From Candidatus Melainabacteria bacterium (GTDB taxonomy: Bacteria; Cyanobacteriota; Vampirovibrionia; Obscuribacterales; Obscuribacteraceae): DNA of 60,294 nucleotides. The stretch covers positions 1 to 60,294 of the forward strand of contig JACRFZ010000069.1 of the NCBI GenBank assembly GCA_016212515.1, in the 5' to 3' direction. How positions within the stretch are numbered: position 1 is the first letter of the stretch; each line of letters opens with the position of its first letter. The notes beneath the pieces are model-generated. The model saw only the letters and a list, made by a program, of their open reading frames with translations, was not told the origin of the DNA and did no database searches. Below, in pieces: positions 27,669 to 35,064 of this stretch. Position numbers and translations under genes: made by a program.

Positions 27669-28080
27669 TCGAGCGAACCTGGGTTCGACCGAACAAAAGT
27701 GTTGCTAGAGGCAAAGCACTCGCATCAAAGGGAGCGAAGAAAAGACCGCTGCATTATGCGCGGCAAAGACTCAGTTCCAGGCGGATAAGCACAGCCGGGA
27801 AGCGGCGAAGACAACACCAGGCAACAACCGTCACTGCACCAATTGCAGTTCGGGCGTCCCAAAGTGAACTTTCGTTCATGCATTATCGGCCGCACTGAAA
27901 AAATTGACAAGCCTTCATTTCAACAGTGGGTGGGGAATTCCCCCCTTAGCGCTGAAACTCGGCGGGGATGCGTCATTACCTGAAGATCAGATCTTCATTC
28001 TATTTCTGATACTGACGCAACCAAACACCCGTAGTAGGCAGTCACGAACTGCCAGGCTACTGGACGCCGCCAGTTGCGCT
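27669..28080. other. Intergenic region with a hairpin
   Basis: No convincing gene. A hairpin at 28031-28060 (GTAG..GGCAGT-CACGA-ACTGCC..CTAC) lies just past the stop of the next minus-strand gene and may end its transcript; a T-run is absent. A GGGGAATTCCCC palindrome occurs near 27933-27944. Confidence 0.4.
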
Positions 28081-29115
28081 CTACTTGCCACCAGTTTTCT
28101 TCAAGACCTGATAGACAGGATAGGGAAACTTCTTCAAGGTAAGCCCCACATTGCCGCCAATCTGATAATTGCAATTGCGCAGCACCTGACAAATACTCAA
28201 AGACTGCTGCACAAGAGAAGCCGGTGGATACTTTCCGCTGCAACCCGGCTTAGCTCGGCTGGTGCAATTGTCACAGCCGAAGGGATAGACTCCTACAGTC
28301 CCCTTACCCACACCATAGGGTAAAGTAGCATTGGCGTCGCCTGAACAGGGCCAATACCGCCCGGGATTGTTGGCAATTGTCGGAACGGGGATAAGCTGCC
28401 CCTGCTGGAAGGTACCCCAGGGAGTGACTGTGTTGTTGTTCGGGAAAACATAACCGGAAGTACTGAAGTACTTGGGATAATTGTTGGAAGGTGGAGCAAG
28501 ACTGCCGGCAGGCAGTGGCAAGCTTACTTCCCAGAGAGCGTTTATGCCGTTTACCTCGCTTATGTCGACCGTCTCATCACCAAGATAATTACCGTCCACA
28601 TTGAGAGTCACCTCGGCAAAGGTTGCCCCCACACCCACGCCGGGCAAACCAGTGAAGCACTGATTATTATTAGTGCCTGGCGTTCCATTGGTATAGAAGT
28701 TAGCAGAAAAGGTCGCTTGTGGAGCGTAGTTTGCCGTGTTACCGGCATTGAGGAAGAAATAGCCCTCCAGCGGACTGCCGTCAATTGCAGTAATCACGCC
28801 CTCACCCGGCTGAAAGTTGCCGGTAAAAGTCACCTGGCTGAGATTATTTATCTCCTCACCGGCAGGATAACTGGGCACCGTCACCGATACCGGCGTGAGT
28901 GTAATGTAGAAGTATTGTTTCTGATTGGTGCCGTTCGTCACACTCATGGTGGTAAATGTTGTGGGCAAACCCATCGCTTTGACTGGTGCAGACTTTTCTT
29001 TAGCAGAGGGGCTCTGAGCCAGGCACGGCGGCGCTATTTTCACTAGACTCAACAAGGCAAATAGCAAAGCGGAAACCAGGGCGCCAGTCCTAACTCTTAC
29101 ACAATTCCTCTTCAC
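28081..29115 (-). CDS. Exported Cys-containing beta protein, faintly thaumatin-like
   Basis: 344 residues from a GTG with GAGGAGGGG just upstream. Signal peptide cleaved near PCLAQ. The mature part is rich in Asn, Gly, Thr and Pro, with C-terminal Cys groups (GCDNCTSRAKPGC, SICQVLRNCNY). The segment TLNVDGNYLGDETVDISEVN followed by GIN resembles the 'D-V-S-x-V-D-G-x-N' strand of thaumatin-like proteins, and a C-P-Y-type Cys-rich finger follows. The match is by eye and weak; an extracellular carbohydrate-binding or structural role is possible. Same strand as the calpain gene downstream. Confidence 0.65.
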   Translation of the reverse strand: MKRNCVRVRTGALVSALLFALLSLVKIAPPCLAQSPSAKEKSAPVKAMGLPTTFTTMSVTNGTNQKQYFYITLTPVSVTVPSYPAGEEINNLSQVTFTGNFQPGEGVITAIDGSPLEGYFFLNAGNTANYAPQATFSANFYTNGTPGTNNNQCFTGLPGVGVGATFAEVTLNVDGNYLGDETVDISEVNGINALWEVSLPLPAGSLAPPSNNYPKYFSTSGYVFPNNNTVTPWGTFQQGQLIPVPTIANNPGRYWPCSGDANATLPYGVGKGTVGVYPFGCDNCTSRAKPGCSGKYPPASLVQQSLSICQVLRNCNYQIGGNVGLTLKKFPYPVYQVLKKTGGK

Positions 29116-29265
29116 TACCCCTCCTCAAATATGATCCGAAAACTGCAACTGAACAAGATCTGCGATTAATGGAAATGATCCTATCATGGGCAAACACGCA
29201 AGCCGCATTTTTAGTTAGCAGAAATGCAAATTTGTCCGGCGCAATGAGTCAAAGATTGCCGCTTC

Positions 29266-30384
29266 TCAGGGGTGCAATTTTTTGGAGCGCTTTAAGTTCT
29301 TGTAGTCTTCCGACGTAGCCAGACGATTCTTTTCCACAAGAATACTGACAAAGTTATGCATGAAGTCGGGCAGCGGCATGGTAAAGACACCGTTCACCAT
29401 CTTCTGCATAGCCGGCTTATAATAACTGGAGCTGCCCCAGGGATTCCAGATAGTAATAGTATCGCTGGCAGTATCATAGCCAAGCACAGTCAAACAGTGA
29501 CTGGGTGTACCGGTATTCACAACTCGATGATTCGAAAGTGCTTCATAAAGCTGTCGGCGAATCTCTTCAATATCTGTTGCCGAGGTGGGATAGCGCACAC
29601 AGGCATTGCCAGTCACAAACATAATGGCGCCACCACCGGAGCCGCCATGAATAACCGAATCAACCACCTCCGGGTGCTTACCCTGTTTGTCTTTATAGAC
29701 GCCGTAAGCCTTCTCAATCACATGCAACCAATAACCGTCCGGCCCGGCATCTGTAAAGGCCGCAATTTCGCCATCGGTAGGCGCAGGCACGGCAATCGTT
29801 TCTTGCCCGGGGAAACTGACGGAATAGGAACCGTCGGAGTTTCGACTAAACATAGAGGCCAGCCGCTCCGGGTCATGATAGGCCAGACCACCCACGGTGG
29901 CAAGCAGATAACAATCACCGGTATTCCCCTGTTTGATACCATCTATGTGCGGCAACTGCCTGGCAAACAATACCGGCGGATCACCGCTGAGGCGCTTGCA
30001 AAGCTTGGAATGCAAAGCTAATAGTGCCTTCCCCTGCTTGTTGAGCACGGCTTCAGACTCAAACAAATTCAAATCATCAATAGTAAATGCTGAAAGATCG
30101 CTATGGCTGCGACGGTATACTTTGATCGCAGCCAGGGCCGCAGCGTATGGTCCTTTTATGGACGGATCTTGAATAACATAATCGATTTCTTGATCTTCGA
30201 GGGTACCGTTATGATTCAAATCCCAGCGCGTAAAGCTGCCACGGTAAATTTCGGCAAGCGAAGCTGCGCCCCTAAGGTCAACTTCAGCGGCCAACGCTGA
30301 AGCAGAAAGCAAAAAAGACAACAGAAACGCTAAAGCCGCAGCGATCCCGACTTCACACACACAGGCAGAATTTCGACCTAGCAT
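29266..30384 (-). CDS. Exported EF-hand/calpain-like (C2) cysteine protease
   Basis: 372 residues; the ATG chosen follows the previous stop by ten bases and yields a signal peptide (hydrophobic core 14-32, cleavage near ALAA). An EF-hand loop DLNHNGTLEDQE (55-66) has all Ca-ligand positions. The C2 calpain core follows: QGNTGDCYLLAT with catalytic Cys158, PSHCLTVLGYD with the catalytic His, and TIWNPWG with the catalytic Asn. An exported, probably Ca2+-responsive protease is therefore predicted. Only the protease core and one EF-hand are present; the C2L and penta-EF-hand parts of animal calpains are absent. Likely cotranscribed with the upstream exported protein. Confidence 0.88.
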   Translation of the reverse strand: MLGRNSACVCEVGIAAALAFLLSFLLSASALAAEVDLRGAASLAEIYRGSFTRWDLNHNGTLEDQEIDYVIQDPSIKGPYAAALAAIKVYRRSHSDLSAFTIDDLNLFESEAVLNKQGKALLALHSKLCKRLSGDPPVLFARQLPHIDGIKQGNTGDCYLLATVGGLAYHDPERLASMFSRNSDGSYSVSFPGQETIAVPAPTDGEIAAFTDAGPDGYWLHVIEKAYGVYKDKQGKHPEVVDSVIHGGSGGGAIMFVTGNACVRYPTSATDIEEIRRQLYEALSNHRVVNTGTPSHCLTVLGYDTASDTITIWNPWGSSSYYKPAMQKMVNGVFTMPLPDFMHNFVSILVEKNRLATSEDYKNLKRSKKLHP

Positions 30385-30394
30385 AGCCAAGCCA

Positions 30395-31207
30395 TCACTT
30401 TCGTCTTCCCTCTTTGCCACGCTTGTGTTCCAGGTTAGACTCGAAGCCCACATTATCGAGCATATCAGTAATTTCCTGGCGCTGGTCCTTAGAATACGAT
30501 ACCTCGATTAGATCGACCTTCCGTTTGTATCCTCGCGGTACCTCGAAATCTTTTGCGTTATATGGAACCGACTTGCAGGACGAGGTCGTCAGCTTCACCA
30601 GCCTGCCACCACGCAAGTCGCTGGCAACTCCCGTATCGATCCAATCGGTCTTGCGTCTGACGAGGTCCCGATCAGCCCTTTTGTGGGTTCTCTCATAGAG
30701 CGGCACCGAGGGAACCAGGGGAGTACCATAAAGGCGATTAAAGAAGAGCACAACCATAGGATCTACTGAGATGGAATCAGCACAATAGACTTCGCTGGCA
30801 AAGCCCTTATAAATCTTGCATTTCAAGCCGTTCATTTCGGTTTCCCCCACGCAGCGCGGCGCAGGGCCCCTGAGGGTCGGTTTCGGCAAAGCATATGGAT
30901 TGGACATGACCATGCCGCTAAACTGCCCCATATCGCCAATCCATTCGATTTTCTCTAAGGGACGGTAGCAGTGCACCTTCCAATCAGGGGCCCTGGTCAA
31001 AAGAGTGCATCCCAATGCCTTCGACTCCAGCTTCACCGCGTCATGGGTAACATGTATGACCGCATCGGTCTTACTCTCATGACTCTGCACAACCAGCCAC
31101 TCCGTCGGCTGCGCGCCGGCAGCAGCCAGGATGGGAAGACTGAGGCAACCGCCGACTGTAGAGAGCGTCAGGACAAGCTTTCTGGCAATTTCCGGCAAAG
31201 AAGGCAT
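30395..31207 (-). CDS. Exported protein of unknown function
   Basis: 270 residues, ATG start with GGAG about 12 bases upstream. Signal peptide (core LVLTLSTVGGCLSLPILAA). The mature part has several Cys (GCTLL, VHCYRP, RCVGE, LKCKIY, VYCAD, SSCKS) that suggest disulfides, and a very basic C-terminus (EHKRGKEGRRK). Secondary structure looks beta-rich. Stops ten bases before the calpain start, so the two are probably one transcript and may act together outside the cytoplasm. No family recognised. Confidence 0.75.
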   Translation of the reverse strand: MPSLPEIARKLVLTLSTVGGCLSLPILAAAGAQPTEWLVVQSHESKTDAVIHVTHDAVKLESKALGCTLLTRAPDWKVHCYRPLEKIEWIGDMGQFSGMVMSNPYALPKPTLRGPAPRCVGETEMNGLKCKIYKGFASEVYCADSISVDPMVVLFFNRLYGTPLVPSVPLYERTHKRADRDLVRRKTDWIDTGVASDLRGGRLVKLTTSSCKSVPYNAKDFEVPRGYKRKVDLIEVSYSKDQRQEITDMLDNVGFESNLEHKRGKEGRRK

Positions 31208-31439
31208 TCTTCAGAACCACTCCATCCACATACTAAAGTCTGGCCCACTTTGCGGAATTCAGCAAGCCTTACCCGACCAGGAAGGATTAAATATCAGGGC
31301 TGAGTGCAAACGGACCACGAAATATGCCGGCGACTGCAGTATGTCAACCTGATGTCAACCAGTCCCCCTAAATTGAGGGTGAGAGAGCCGCAACCCTCAG
31401 ACGCCTCTCTCGCCCCTTTTCTTGAGCGAGGAAAATGCC

Positions 31440-31976
31440 ATGAAGCAAACACAGGAATACTTACCACAGCCGGAAGGCGCTATAAGCACAAGCACCTCTG
31501 AACAGACCCAGGCCAGCGAACGCCTGCTGCAAGAGGTCGGTAAGCCGGACCAGCCTTCAGGCCAGGGTTGCCAGCTCGAGAAGCTCTGCTCTGTGCGCTA
31601 CGCCAATACCGACGAAATGAAAATCCCCCATGCCACCGAGCCGGTGCTCAAACTATTCAAAAGCGGCGACAGCTTCTCACAAGACGGCAACAGCCAGCGG
31701 CTTACTTTTGCCGAGGGCTACTCGGTGGAAGTAGGCAATAAAGGTCAGTTTTCAGTGCGCGATGCAAGCGGCAACCGCGTGCAGGCAGATGAAATAATGA
31801 TCAAGCCCGGACCGGGCGTTACCGAGCCCCAGAGACACTATGCATTTGGAGACCTGATGACGGCAAGCATATCCAAAGACGGACAGGTCAAGCTGCAAAC
31901 CGGTACAGGAGCCGTGCTAGTATTAGACAGACGTGGTATGACTTCCATGAGCCGCGACAACAAGCAATTGTTCTAG
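31440..31976 (+). CDS. Hypothetical protein with beta-strand module
   Basis: 178 residues; ATG eight bases after GAGGAAA. A polar N-terminus (about 1-45) precedes a compact beta-rich region with alternating strands and Gly turns (QRLTFAEGYSVEVGNKGQFS, TASISKDGQVKLQTGTGAVL). No signal peptide or membrane helix. The second module resembles the beta repeats in other hypotheticals of this window (compare the central module of the SleB-like protein). Function unknown. Confidence 0.7.
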   Translation: MKQTQEYLPQPEGAISTSTSEQTQASERLLQEVGKPDQPSGQGCQLEKLCSVRYANTDEMKIPHATEPVLKLFKSGDSFSQDGNSQRLTFAEGYSVEVGNKGQFSVRDASGNRVQADEIMIKPGPGVTEPQRHYAFGDLMTASISKDGQVKLQTGTGAVLVLDRRGMTSMSRDNKQLF

Positions 31977-32008
31977 GGCTCTTACTCAAGGGCAAGCACA
32001 AGCCGACA

Positions 32009-32716
32009 GTGGAAAACTACTTCTTAGACCTGGCGGACAAAGATACTATTGAGCTGTCCCTAGCGGCCGAGCAAGTCTATGGTCTCGTATGCCGTAACGA
32101 CTTTTCCAAGCCCGGCTTTGCGCTGATCAGACTGCCGGAATCTACGACCTCGTCCATTCAACGAATGTTGATGGTCAATCTAAAAGACCATCTAGCAGCG
32201 CTGTTCCAAACCGAAAGAGGCACAGGGCTGAGCTGGTTCAATATGACACGTTTCGATCAAAAGAACACCACTAAGTTCCATCGGGACGGCGCGCCGAGCG
32301 AATCCCTTCTAATTCTGGGATACGAACCCAGCAAGGTGCATAGCGAAATAAGCATGGCCGATTTCTCCCGCTGCGCCCATGAACTGGGAATCACACCAGA
32401 TCAATTTCTGGAAGACTTCAACCCCATGTACGAGAAAGGTTTGGAAAAACTAGCACCGTTTATTAGCCCAGTCAGCAAGTTCGACCCGGCCGGCTTTCAG
32501 ATCTTAGTCATCAATAACAGCTCCAATCCGCTCCAGCCGGGAAAGAAGAGATGGCAGGGCGTGCTACATAGTGCACTGGTTTCAAACGGCACGGGCACTA
32601 GAGTGATTAACTCCACCTGCGTAGCCCCGACCGATTCGGCCAAGACGAGTGCAGTCACAGAAAAACAAGTCACAGAATTCCTCTACGAAAACAAACTTGA
32701 AGGAAGTTACTCCTAA
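32009..32716 (+). CDS. Possible 2-oxoglutarate/Fe(II) dioxygenase-like protein
   Basis: 235 residues from a GTG without a clear ribosome site, 32 bases after the previous gene. The segment TTKFHRDGAPSESLLILGYE carries an HxD motif, and a later HSALVSNGTGTRVINST carries a candidate distal His and Arg. Order and spacing fit the double-stranded beta-helix iron enzymes (HxD...H, Arg for 2-oxoglutarate). Function remains unknown. It is the last gene before an AT-rich tRNA region. Confidence 0.5.
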   Translation: MENYFLDLADKDTIELSLAAEQVYGLVCRNDFSKPGFALIRLPESTTSSIQRMLMVNLKDHLAALFQTERGTGLSWFNMTRFDQKNTTKFHRDGAPSESLLILGYEPSKVHSEISMADFSRCAHELGITPDQFLEDFNPMYEKGLEKLAPFISPVSKFDPAGFQILVINNSSNPLQPGKKRWQGVLHSALVSNGTGTRVINSTCVAPTDSAKTSAVTEKQVTEFLYENKLEGSYS

Positions 32717-32779
32717 TTTTAGCGAGTTCTTTGTCAGACATGAATCCGCAGCAAATAGGAGAAGTCTCGCTATTCACAA

Positions 32780-33025
32780 ATGAATAGGCAGCTTCAAAAA
32801 GACAAAGCAAAAAAAACTATTCCCAGAAAATCTTTTGTGTGCTATAAAAGAAAAACGTCCATAAGGAATAAATCCGTGAACCGCGTCCATCAGCATAATT
32901 ATCAACTCAACGGAAACCAGCATAGCTGGTCCATTTCGTTGCGTCTTGTTGGTAATTACGTTGTTGAGTATCACGGAAATGAAATCCTTAATTCGAAAAA
33001 TATTTGTCGACCGAGAAGCCTCTAA
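32780..33025 (+). CDS. Short AT-rich frame before the tRNA array (uncertain)
   Basis: 81 residues, basic N-terminus, then LNGNQHSWSISLRLVGNYVV and EYHGNEI, which read like a small beta domain. There is no ribosome site, codon use is AT-rich, and the stretch overlaps a candidate promoter and hairpin, so it may not be a gene. Recorded because it fills the gap between the dioxygenase-like gene and the tRNAs. Confidence 0.25.
   Translation: MNRQLQKDKAKKTIPRKSFVCYKRKTSIRNKSVNRVHQHNYQLNGNQHSWSISLRLVGNYVVEYHGNEILNSKNICRPRSL
32820..32848 (+). promoter_or_regulatory. Candidate promoter for the tRNA array
   Basis: TTCCCA (-35, 4 of 6 matches) and TATAAA (-10, 5 of 6) are exactly 17 bases apart in an AT-rich stretch about 190 bases before the first tRNA. 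Confidence 0.35.
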
Positions 33026-33036
33026 TACCGCCATAC

Positions 33037-33108
33037 CCGGGGTTAGGTCATCGGTAGACTGTCTGTTTTGGGAACAGAAGGCAGAAGGTTCAATTCCTTC
33101 ACCTCGGA
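33037..33108 (+). tRNA. tRNA-Pro (anticodon TGG)
   Basis: Acceptor CCGGGGT/ACCTCGG, D-arm GGTC-ATCGGTA-GACT, anticodon stem TCTGT/ACAGA with loop TTTGGGA (TGG), T-arm GAAGG-TTCAATT-CCTTC. No CCA is encoded. First gene of the array. Confidence 0.9.
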
Positions 33109-33113
33109 TTGTT

Positions 33114-33186
33114 GCTCTCGTAGCTCAATCGGTAGAGCGCTCGCCTGATAAGCGAGAGGCTGGAGGATCATATCCTTCCGGGGGCA
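33114..33186 (+). tRNA. tRNA-Ile (anticodon GAT)
   Basis: Acceptor GCTCTCG/CGGGGGC (two G-T pairs), D-arm GCTC/GAGC, anticodon stem CTCGC/GCGAG with loop CTGATAA (GAT), T-arm GGAGG-ATCATAT-CCTTC. The T-loop ATCATAT departs from the usual TTCNANN, so the gene is atypical. No CCA. A run of eight T follows, a possible terminator. Confidence 0.88.
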
Positions 33187-33240
33187 ATTTTTTTCGACAT
33201 CGACAGCGTAGCCAGAACTATGATGGACACTACGTTCCAT

Positions 33241-33312
33241 TGAGATGTGGTGAAACTGGTATCACAGCGGCCTTTGAAGTCGCGATTCCTGGATCGTACC
33301 CAGGCATCTCAG
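33241..33312 (+). tRNA. tRNA-Gln (anticodon TTG)
   Basis: Acceptor TGAGATG/CATCTCA (seven perfect pairs), D-stem GTGA/TCAC, anticodon stem GCGGC/GTCGC with loop CTTTGAA (TTG), four-base variable loop, T-arm CCTGG-ATCGTAC-CCAGG. The T-loop begins ATC rather than TTC. No CCA. Confidence 0.87.
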
Positions 33313-33316
33313 AACT

Positions 33317-33390
33317 GTGGCTATCGTATAAAGGTATTACCCCTGGTTGTGGTCCAGGAGATGAGGTTTCGATTACCTCTAGCCACCCCA
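33317..33390 (+). tRNA. tRNA-His (anticodon GTG), CCA encoded
   Basis: Acceptor GTGGCTA/TAGCCAC, anticodon stem CCTGG/CCAGG with loop TTGTGGT (GTG), T-arm GAGGT-TTCGATT-ACCTC. Discriminator C and CCA are present in the DNA. The D-stem is short (GTA/TAC). The base 5' of the acceptor is T rather than the G-1 typical of tRNA-His genes. Confidence 0.88.
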
Positions 33391-33394
33391 ATAT

Positions 33395-33470
33395 TGTGCT
33401 GTAGCTCAGCCGGTAGAGCGGCTCCCTGTTAAGGAGATGGTCCCTGGTTCGAACCCAGGCAGCACAGCCA
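33395..33470 (+). tRNA. tRNA-Asn (anticodon GTT), CCA encoded
   Basis: Acceptor TGTGCTG/CAGCACA, D-arm GCTC-AGCCGGTA-GAGC, anticodon loop CTGTTAA (GTT) on a stem with one G-A mismatch, T-arm CCTGG-TTCGAAC-CCAGG, discriminator G, then CCA. Only four bases separate it from tRNA-His. Confidence 0.92.
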
Positions 33471-33541
33471 TATTACAAAGAAAGAGTAAGGAGAAAAAAA
33501 TAGCTTCAATAATTCGATTCAAGATAAAACTTCTTAGAAAA

Positions 33542-33613
33542 GTATCGCAGGACATGGTGTCCAATTCGTCTCCAAAACGATAGGAGCAGGTTCGATTCCT
33601 GCGCGATGCGCCA
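33542..33613 (+). tRNA. tRNA-Trp (anticodon CCA), CCA encoded, shortened D-arm
   Basis: Acceptor GTATCGC/GCGATGC (one G-T pair), T-arm GCAGG-TTCGATT-CCTGC, discriminator G, then CCA. The anticodon loop CTCCAAA gives CCA. The D-arm is reduced (GAC-ATGGT-GTC) and the anticodon stem has a T-T mismatch, so this copy looks degenerate or specialised. Confidence 0.8.
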
Positions 33614-33618
33614 CTTCG

Positions 33619-33644
33619 TCCGTGCTTTCATGAACACGGACGAC
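33619..33644 (+). repeat. Hairpin between tRNA-Trp and tRNA-Tyr
   Basis: CGTCCGTG and CACGGACG pair perfectly over eight bases with the TTCATGAA palindrome in the loop. No T-run; it may guide processing of the precursor. Confidence 0.5.
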
Positions 33645-33646
33645 AC

Positions 33647-33732
33647 CGGTTCGTGGGTGAGAGGATGATACCACCTGTCTGTAAAACAGGATCCGCAAGG
33701 ACACGCTCGTTCGAATCGAGCCGAACCGACCA
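33647..33732 (+). tRNA. tRNA-Tyr (anticodon GTA), CCA encoded
   Basis: Acceptor CGGTTCG/CGAACCG (perfect), D-stem GGTG/CACC, anticodon stem CCTGT/ACAGG with loop CTGTAAA (GTA), a long variable arm with TCC-GCAA-GGA, T-arm GCTCG-TTCGAAT-CGAGC, discriminator A, CCA. The class II variable arm fits bacterial tRNA-Tyr. Last gene of the array. Confidence 0.92.
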
Positions 33733-33819
33733 AATCTAATTTTGTTTTGAGCTAAACTTGAAGGAAGCAAAGCAATTGAAAATACTCAATCAATTAGAAT
33801 CAAAGCAGGCAAAGATCAT

Positions 33820-34179
33820 ATGCGCACTCTGCAAGCAACCGGCGGCCGAATTGAAATTGATGATTCAGAACCAAGTTACTGCCAGTGCTTTCTGATCACA
33901 AGCGGATCAGACAAGTATCTACTTGGCTGGCAACCGCTATACTACCTGAAAGAAAAGCTGATGCGGGCCCTGAGAGAAGAGCCGACAGATCCAAAGAAAC
34001 TTTTGTTTGCCGGTGCCTTCGAGCCACATCGCTATGCCTTATACTTAGCTAGGCAAGGTGATAAAAGGCATGTTTTCGTTCAAGATGATGAACTTCCTGC
34101 CACAGGCGACAAAATCCTTCACACCCTCGAACTATCACAAGAAGACGTGGACTCGTGGATATTAACTCTACACCGCTAA
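33820..34179 (+). CDS. Small hypothetical protein after the tRNA array
   Basis: 119 residues, ATG start without a strong ribosome site. Soluble, acidic, with the strand-rich pattern CFLITSGSDKYLLGWQPLYY and HRYALYLARQGDKRHVFV. No motif for catalysis or DNA binding. It is convergent with a TPR gene and is the first protein frame after the tRNAs. Family unknown. Confidence 0.6.
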   Translation: MRTLQATGGRIEIDDSEPSYCQCFLITSGSDKYLLGWQPLYYLKEKLMRALREEPTDPKKLLFAGAFEPHRYALYLARQGDKRHVFVQDDELPATGDKILHTLELSQEDVDSWILTLHR

Positions 34180-34186
34180 AGAACGG

Positions 34187-35014
34187 TTATTGCTTATCGA
34201 GTTTATCCCGAATCACCTTGACTCGCTCAGCCAACTCATTTGCTTCTGCATCCCTACCCGCGAGCTTCAAAAGGGCCGCATAATTCTCAAGCAAAATCGC
34301 AACTTCCGGGTGGTCCGGGCCAAGCGCTTTTTCGTAAATGAGCAAGGATTTTTTATAAAGCTCTTCCGCTTCCTTCAGTTTCCCCTGCTTCTTATATACA
34401 ACGGCAAGATTGTTGTAATTCTTTGCCAGACTGACATTATCGGCACCGAGGACCTTTTCCTCGATTGCCAGAGACTCGCCGTATAACTGCTCGGCTTCCG
34501 TATACTTCTTCTGATCCGCATAAAGAGCGGCGATATTAGCCATGGTGTTAGCCACGCTGGCATGCTCGCCACCAAAACATTTTTTCTGAATGGTGAGAGC
34601 CTGCTGAAAGATTGGCTCTGCCTCAGTATATTTACCTTGAGCTTCATAAACCAGAGCCAAGTTATTCATGGCCGTTGCCAGGTCTGGATGCTCGGCACCG
34701 CGCACTTTCTCGTAAATGGTCAGAGCGCGCTTGTAGAGCGGTTCAGCCTCGACATACTTGCCCTGGGTTTCGCACACAAGAGCAAGATTGTTAAGGGTAG
34801 TGGCCACCCGCACGTCTTCGGCGCCGAATTTCTCCGCCTTGGTCAGGGCTTCGGAAAAAGCCAGTTCCGCCACAGCATATTTACCGTGCCGATAAGCCAT
34901 GGAGCCAACCTCCAGGTCTTGAGACCAGGTGGTTTCTTGCGCACCACCGGGTAAGGCAAAAGCCAGAAATTGCAGGGCGCAGAGGGCAATATGCTTAAAT
35001 TTCACGACACTCAA
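34187..35014 (-). CDS. Exported kinesin-light-chain-type TPR protein
   Basis: 275 residues with a signal peptide (core IALCALQFLAFALPGGAQ). Five to six repeats of 42 residues with the TPR_10/TPR_12 pattern: TLNNLALVCETQGKYVEAEP, MNNLALVYEAQGKYTEAEP, NIAALYADQKKYTEAEQL, YNNLAVVYKKQGKLKEAEEL and LENYAALLKLAGRDAEANEL. A periplasmic scaffold is likely. The TTG start at 35014 has no clear ribosome site; a GTG three codons in (35005) is possible. Confidence 0.85.
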   Translation of the reverse strand: MSVVKFKHIALCALQFLAFALPGGAQETTWSQDLEVGSMAYRHGKYAVAELAFSEALTKAEKFGAEDVRVATTLNNLALVCETQGKYVEAEPLYKRALTIYEKVRGAEHPDLATAMNNLALVYEAQGKYTEAEPIFQQALTIQKKCFGGEHASVANTMANIAALYADQKKYTEAEQLYGESLAIEEKVLGADNVSLAKNYNNLAVVYKKQGKLKEAEELYKKSLLIYEKALGPDHPEVAILLENYAALLKLAGRDAEANELAERVKVIRDKLDKQ

Positions 35015-35064
35015 CTATTAAGGTAGGAACGGCTCAATTGTATCAAATGGATTTTCTCACCAAG

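Noticed and set aside
27535..27714. N-terminal extension of the VIT protein with an apparent membrane helix
   Set aside because: The residues come from a pyrimidine-rich leader, and a good ribosome site sits before the ATG at 27534.
18293..33732. A single prophage spanning the RNA polymerase and the tRNA array
   Set aside because: About 12 kb of ordinary chromosomal-type genes lie between them, and no capsid, terminase, tail, integrase or attachment repeat was seen.
32946..33770. Several overlapping frames of 60-150 residues through the tRNA array on both strands
   Set aside because: They run across folded tRNA genes and have no ribosome sites or protein character.
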